Positions 59,601 to 64,000 of a DNA stretch of 64,000 nucleotides are shown here, in pieces. Position 1 is the first letter of the stretch, and the number at the start of each line of letters is the position of its first letter. The notes beneath the pieces were generated by a model. It ran no database searches, was not told the DNA's origin, and saw nothing but the letters and a program-made list of their open reading frames with translations. The position numbers and the translations under genes are program-made. Origin of the DNA: Gyrodactylus bullatarudis (taxonomy: Eukaryota > Platyhelminthes > Monogenea > Gyrodactylidea > Gyrodactylidae); NCBI GenBank assembly GCA_012064415.1, contig SSNU01000255.1, positions 1-64,000 on the forward strand, written 5' to 3'.

Positions 59601-61295
59601 TTGATATTTCATCTTCATCAACTGCAAACACAAGAGACGGATCTCGAGATTGTCTTTGAGTGTAACTATATCCGACATTAGAATTGTAACGTTGTCTCTC
59701 ATCAGGAAAAGTTCCCATCTGATAATAATCGTTGTAGTTATGGGTGCTTGTGGTCCTTCGTCGAATTGGCAAGTCTATTCGACTTTGATGCTGATAACGT
59801 CTACTCAAACGGAATTCGTCATTCCGATAAACAGGGGATATAGATCGCTTCCTTTCTGGTTGCTTCGATCGTTCCTTGTTACGTTTACGAACTCGAGATG
59901 TCCCAAGCTGGTCTGACTCACAAGAGCTTCCAGTTAAAAGTACTTTCCTTGTCATAATGTTGGGAGACATGGCACCAGATATGAGCCCTTCTCTGGAAAA
60001 AGAAATTCCTTCACTTTGGTTTGACAGATTTGTCAGTTTAAATGCTGGAGTTAACGTAGAAAAAATTGGGGTTGGAATTTTTTCTTTTTCCTCAGAACAG
60101 TTCAATACTCCACTACTTGGACTCTCAAAACAAAGACCTGAATCGATTCCGGATTTAACTTCACACTCAGACTTTTTAATTAGGACCTCTGGATAACTTT
60201 CGACACTTCCCCATGGATTATTTGTAGCCGATGTAGACATGGTTGATGAACCGCTGGTTGTAATATCTCCAGCCATCTTACTTGTATTATCACTATTATC
60301 TGGTTGACAATTTTCAGTAATTTCCGTGATTGGATCCAGATTCTCCCCATTATTAATACTCTCCTGAGTGTTGGAAAAGGGAAATGATTGATTATGACTT
60401 TCGTAAATAATAATTCTATCCAATTCGTTGTTATCTCCAGGGAATGAATTAGACCCTATGAAACCAAAGTTTTCTGTTGAATGAACACCTATTGAATGAA
60501 TTGGAGTTTGATGAATTTGGATATTATCGTTCGATAAATCAGAATGAATTTCTTCAATATGTTTGCTCTCTCGTAACTCTTTAACATAGGAATAGGCATT
60601 ACTATTTGGATCAGTTGGCTCAGTATATGGAGGCAGTTCTAATGGAAGACTGACAACTTGCAATGAATCGACCATAAGGGAATCATCCTTGTCATTAAAT
60701 GTTGTCTGGTATGATACATGTTTGAGAATGTAGTCGTCACCTTTTTCAACAATGTTGTATTTATTCGAGGACATGTCAGTGATTTCACATGAAATTTCAT
60801 TATCTTCTAATTGTGAAATTTCCTGTGACTTTTTGTGATTACGATTTGTGAAGAGATTCGAGAAAATCTTTTTAACAGTAGGCTTCTTTTGGCTAACATA
60901 TTCTCGATCAAAGATTAGATCTCTATCCAATTTATCTGCATAGAGTGATCCATCATTGATATTATTCAGTGAGAAGAAAATGGAACAAAAGAATCGTTTG
61001 GAAAACTTTCCTTTGCTATGCTTCTTCTCGAGACGATCAAAGTTCAGACACATGTCACTCATGAAATTCGGACATGATTGGTGTCGTTTAAGGGGGGATT
61101 TTCTCTTGGTGAAGTTAGATATATCCAGATGACTTTCGTAATCCTCTGACAATCTATCCAAATTATTAGAAGAATTTACAAAATTTTTGTCAATCGTTTT
61201 GTTCTCATTTTCATTATCTTCAATTTCATTGGTCAAATGGATTTCTGTAATTTGATTGGATAATTGTGTGGATTCAGATACATCAATATAGGTGC
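56607..61295 (-). CDS. Two exons of a long Ser-rich protein, unrecognised (partial)
   Basis: Exon 61295-59281 (2015 nt) opens after an acceptor CCTAG and ends at GTAAGT. It joins in phase 0 to exon 56694-56607, which has clean CATTTTAG and GTGAGT sites. The first exon encodes about 670 residues of mostly disordered, acidic and Ser/Thr/Asn-rich sequence. Notable parts are RKSPLKRHQSCPNFM near the start, a basic stretch RKRNKERSKQPERKRSISP, and the Trp-rich PDGGWLTGVFSWFGGSRAPTP near the end. The second encodes SMSRSDYAGYTNANRMIQ, TDFVISLINP. No upstream or downstream exon was found, so both ends are missing. The basic Ser-Pro motifs suggest a phosphorylated cytoplasmic scaffold; no family is recognised. 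Confidence 0.7.
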
Positions 61296-64000
61296 CTAGG
61301 TAAAGGGGAAAATTTTATCAAATATGGATATATATTTCATTTATCGATATAGATAATGCGTAGTAATTTTAAGTTATAAGGATAAAATTTTACTTTTTAA
61401 ATTTCACCATAATAACCTGAGATAATTTATATAACTAATTTATATTTTTACTTTGAAGTAAATACATAAATTTTCTTCTAACAAATTTGAATTCAACCAG
61501 CAACGTTATCTATTTGGATTGATTGATTAATTCTACAAACGGCTGTCAGACAAAGATCAGTTTCATGTTTTCTTGCATATTTACTAAATAATCAATAAGG
61601 ATTCTGGCATTTCATAATATTCTATTCCTATCTGTGATCTGAATGATTAAAAGAAATAAAAATTAAATTTGCAGAGAAAGCCAGATAAAATTAAAACGTT
61701 TACCAAATCTTTAATTTTAAGATCACACCTAACACCTGAATGAAATTTTAATTCAATCAGAGTAAGAATTATTTCGATTATTTCTTTATTATTCTAGGTA
61801 CGAGAAGACAATCCCTACCATCTTATATTTTATAGAGCATAGAACTTTGATGATACAGGTGCTTAAAGATTTGATAAAATAAAGTGATGAACTTAGCAGT
61901 TATATGCTAGCTCTATGGAGTTGGGAATTTACCAGTTTTACGAACACTCAGTATTTTATTCTGACGTTGTTGACTAAAAGTCATGCTAGGATTAAAAAGA
62001 AACAACGTATTTTGGTCCGAAGAGAACCGACAAATATATAACTTTGTTCACCAAGAAAACTTTGTTAGTTCTTAATCCTAGCACCTCAGAAATTAGACAA
62101 CTTAGGTTAGTCAACATTTTTATCTCCGGAAAGTCAGAAAAATATCTATCCGGTCCAAATAAGGCCATATTTTGAATTTCGAAAAAACGACAAATCTTGC
62201 ATATTTTCATAAGGTCAGGAACGTAATAGAACCAGTTCTGAACAAGTTCTAGAATTTCAAAAAAAAGATTCTTTTTTCATTCTACTTTTGTTTAAGAATT
62301 TGTATTTGTTCACCAATTCAAAATATTTTTCTCAAAGATACCAACACTGCCAGATGAAAATATTTCCTAAAACTTGTCAATTACCAACATTCATTTGAGT
62401 TTTATTTCTGAATCTGAAACAACATTATATTCACAACCCAAACTGAAGGACTGGAATACACCGTGAATCTATCAGTTTAACAGAATTTATTTAGTAAATA
62501 ACTAGAAATTTTCTATCCTAACTAATTTACCACTGATTATAATAATAATTATTATTTTAATAATTATTAAATTGTTTTAAACAAATTTTAATTTTAATCA
62601 TTTATTAATTTCTCCGAAACGCACAATGAATGAATGTTACAATCAATTCATTCTCTTAAATTTTCAACGTTTGTGCTCAAAATTTCCATATTTTTTGAAA
62701 ATTTGAAACAATTATACACTGGTATTTAGGATCAACACAAAACAAGGAATTCAAATTTTTCTGTTGAGGTTGATAGAAATTTTCTTTCTCCAAAAAGCTT
62801 ATAGTAAACTTTTGACATCCCATGATAATCACAAATCTCTGTGAACTTCTCAAGGCAAATTAGAACTCTTCGTCTAATGTCTCTTAGGTGCCATATTCCA
62901 ATTAAATCTACTGTACTATTATTTATATTCCAATAGAAATGTTCTTTTATTTCCCCACAAAGTTTGAAATCTATATTGATTGATAAAAGAAATGGGAATA
63001 TTTCCCAATTCCAGACAAGCATGAGGTGCTATTGAGGAAAAAGGAAGTCTGTACAATACACTGTTGTCAAGAAAGAATTTTTTTCCTTTACATTCAGAAT
63101 AAAATTATTTGAGATGAAAGTACACCATATCAACTTTGTTTAGTGGAATTCATCGAGATGACAAGAAACAGTATCCCTTTAATTCATTTTTCTGATCAAA
63201 GTAGGAGACGAATTTCAAATTAATTAAATTCAAACATCTCTTAGCTCAGTAATCGATAGGACGGAAATTTATAAAATCATGTAAATTTTCAAGTTCATCC
63301 GAAAATCCACTTATGGTCATATTTTGAAAATTAGAAACAAAATATCTTGTCTTTGAGATGATTGCTAATTTCATCTTTAATTCGGTCTATTAAGCATTAT
63401 TTTGAGGTCAGATTCGTGATCAGCGTAAAATTTTGGACCAGAAAAATTTTGTTTGAAAAAAGTATCCTGACCCCCCACCACCACCCGTGTAATTAGTAAT
63501 TATTAGGGGCTCAATAAAGTACTATTTGGTCTATTTTTACTCTTGACAAAGGACTGGCTGAGTTTTAATAATCTGAAGAAAAAATCTGCTTATCTAATCC
63601 TATTTAAAAGATAGTTGATACTAAATTGTTGCCCAGGTACTTTATTGTACTATTTATCGACTTTAATCTTTGAATATATATAGTATTCCTCAACCTGCTA
63701 CCAATAACAATTTTCGATGAATTGATTTTAGCTATATTCTTAACATCGAGCTTTCATCATATAAGAAAAAAACTCAAAAAAAACTTTTTGGTACTATTTT
63801 TGAGGGCCTAGTAATTATACATAACATTTCAGTCACAAATTGTCTATCTGAGGTCAAATTGTTTTATAATTACACCTTGTTAAATGACAAAAAGTGTATC
63901 AAAAGGTAGAGAAAATAACACAAATAACAGTTTTGACACTGCTTAAATCATTATACAAGATGTATTTACAAATCAAGTCAAGTTTCTTGAATTTATAAAA
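61296..64000. other. Upstream intron or intergenic sequence, no gene seen
   Basis: A/T-rich sequence on the 5' side of the unrecognised gene. It must contain, or lead to, that gene's earlier exons, but none could be identified. A CCCCCCACCACCACCC tract at about 63471 is the only G/C-rich feature. Confidence 0.45.

Noticed and set aside
1..64000. CRISPR arrays, operons, riboswitches, rRNA or canonical tRNA genes
   Set aside because: None seen; the window is an animal nuclear sequence.

Overview
This window is a eukaryotic, animal-type nuclear sequence. It is strongly A+T rich, has GT-AG introns, and carries three clearly recognisable metazoan genes: a Shaker-type voltage-gated K+ channel, a polypyrimidine-tract-binding protein (PTBP/hephaestus) and the CCT chaperonin gamma subunit. 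The species cannot be fixed from sequence alone. The protein sequences fit an invertebrate. The transposon load (Penelope-like, Tc1, pogo/Tigger, hAT, piggyBac and Ginger-like elements) and a tRNA-like/hammerhead SINE recall flatworms and some arthropods. One 683-base run of N (46234-46916) is an assembly gap.

Layout. 1-2656: upstream sequence with simple repeats and the decayed end of a Ginger-like element. 2657-15563: Shaker channel gene (+), two coding exons separated by a 10.7-kb intron that holds several foldback elements, a head-to-head pair of Penelope ribozyme ends and a tRNA-like/hammerhead element. 15564-33801: gene-poor and transposon-rich. It contains three nested elements with the same termini and TATA target duplications (17107-20192), a hAT MITE, decayed retroelements, a piggyBac remnant, a 3.7-kb pogo/Tigger element with about 600-bp terminal inverted repeats, and a small piggyBac-like MITE. 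34358-41338: PTBP (-) and CCT3 (+) in head-to-head order, their start codons 123 bp apart. The last PTBP intron has received a Penelope element and a near-perfect palindrome. 42347-42627: last exon of a small membrane protein (-). 45124-52180: a frameshifted transposon-related gene cut by the gap, an intact Tc1 transposon and a Penelope fragment. 53400-53790: another palindromic element. 56607-61295: two exons of a long, serine-rich, unrecognised protein (-). The remainder to 64000 shows no gene.

Two themes stand out. First, very short introns: 23 nt in CCT3 (firmly supported because splicing restores the conserved N-terminus), 31 nt in PTBP, and 28, 30 and 26 nt in the Tigger transposase gene, of which the 26-nt one is supported by homology. 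A 29-nt candidate lies in a KRBA2-like integrase fragment. Second, hammerhead-type self-cleaving ribozyme motifs occur in at least four different sequence contexts: a tRNA-like SINE, two Penelope families and a family of palindromic foldback elements. In the foldback family the stem I sequences differ between copies yet stay complementary, which is the signature of a conserved RNA fold. That family is the best candidate here for something undescribed.
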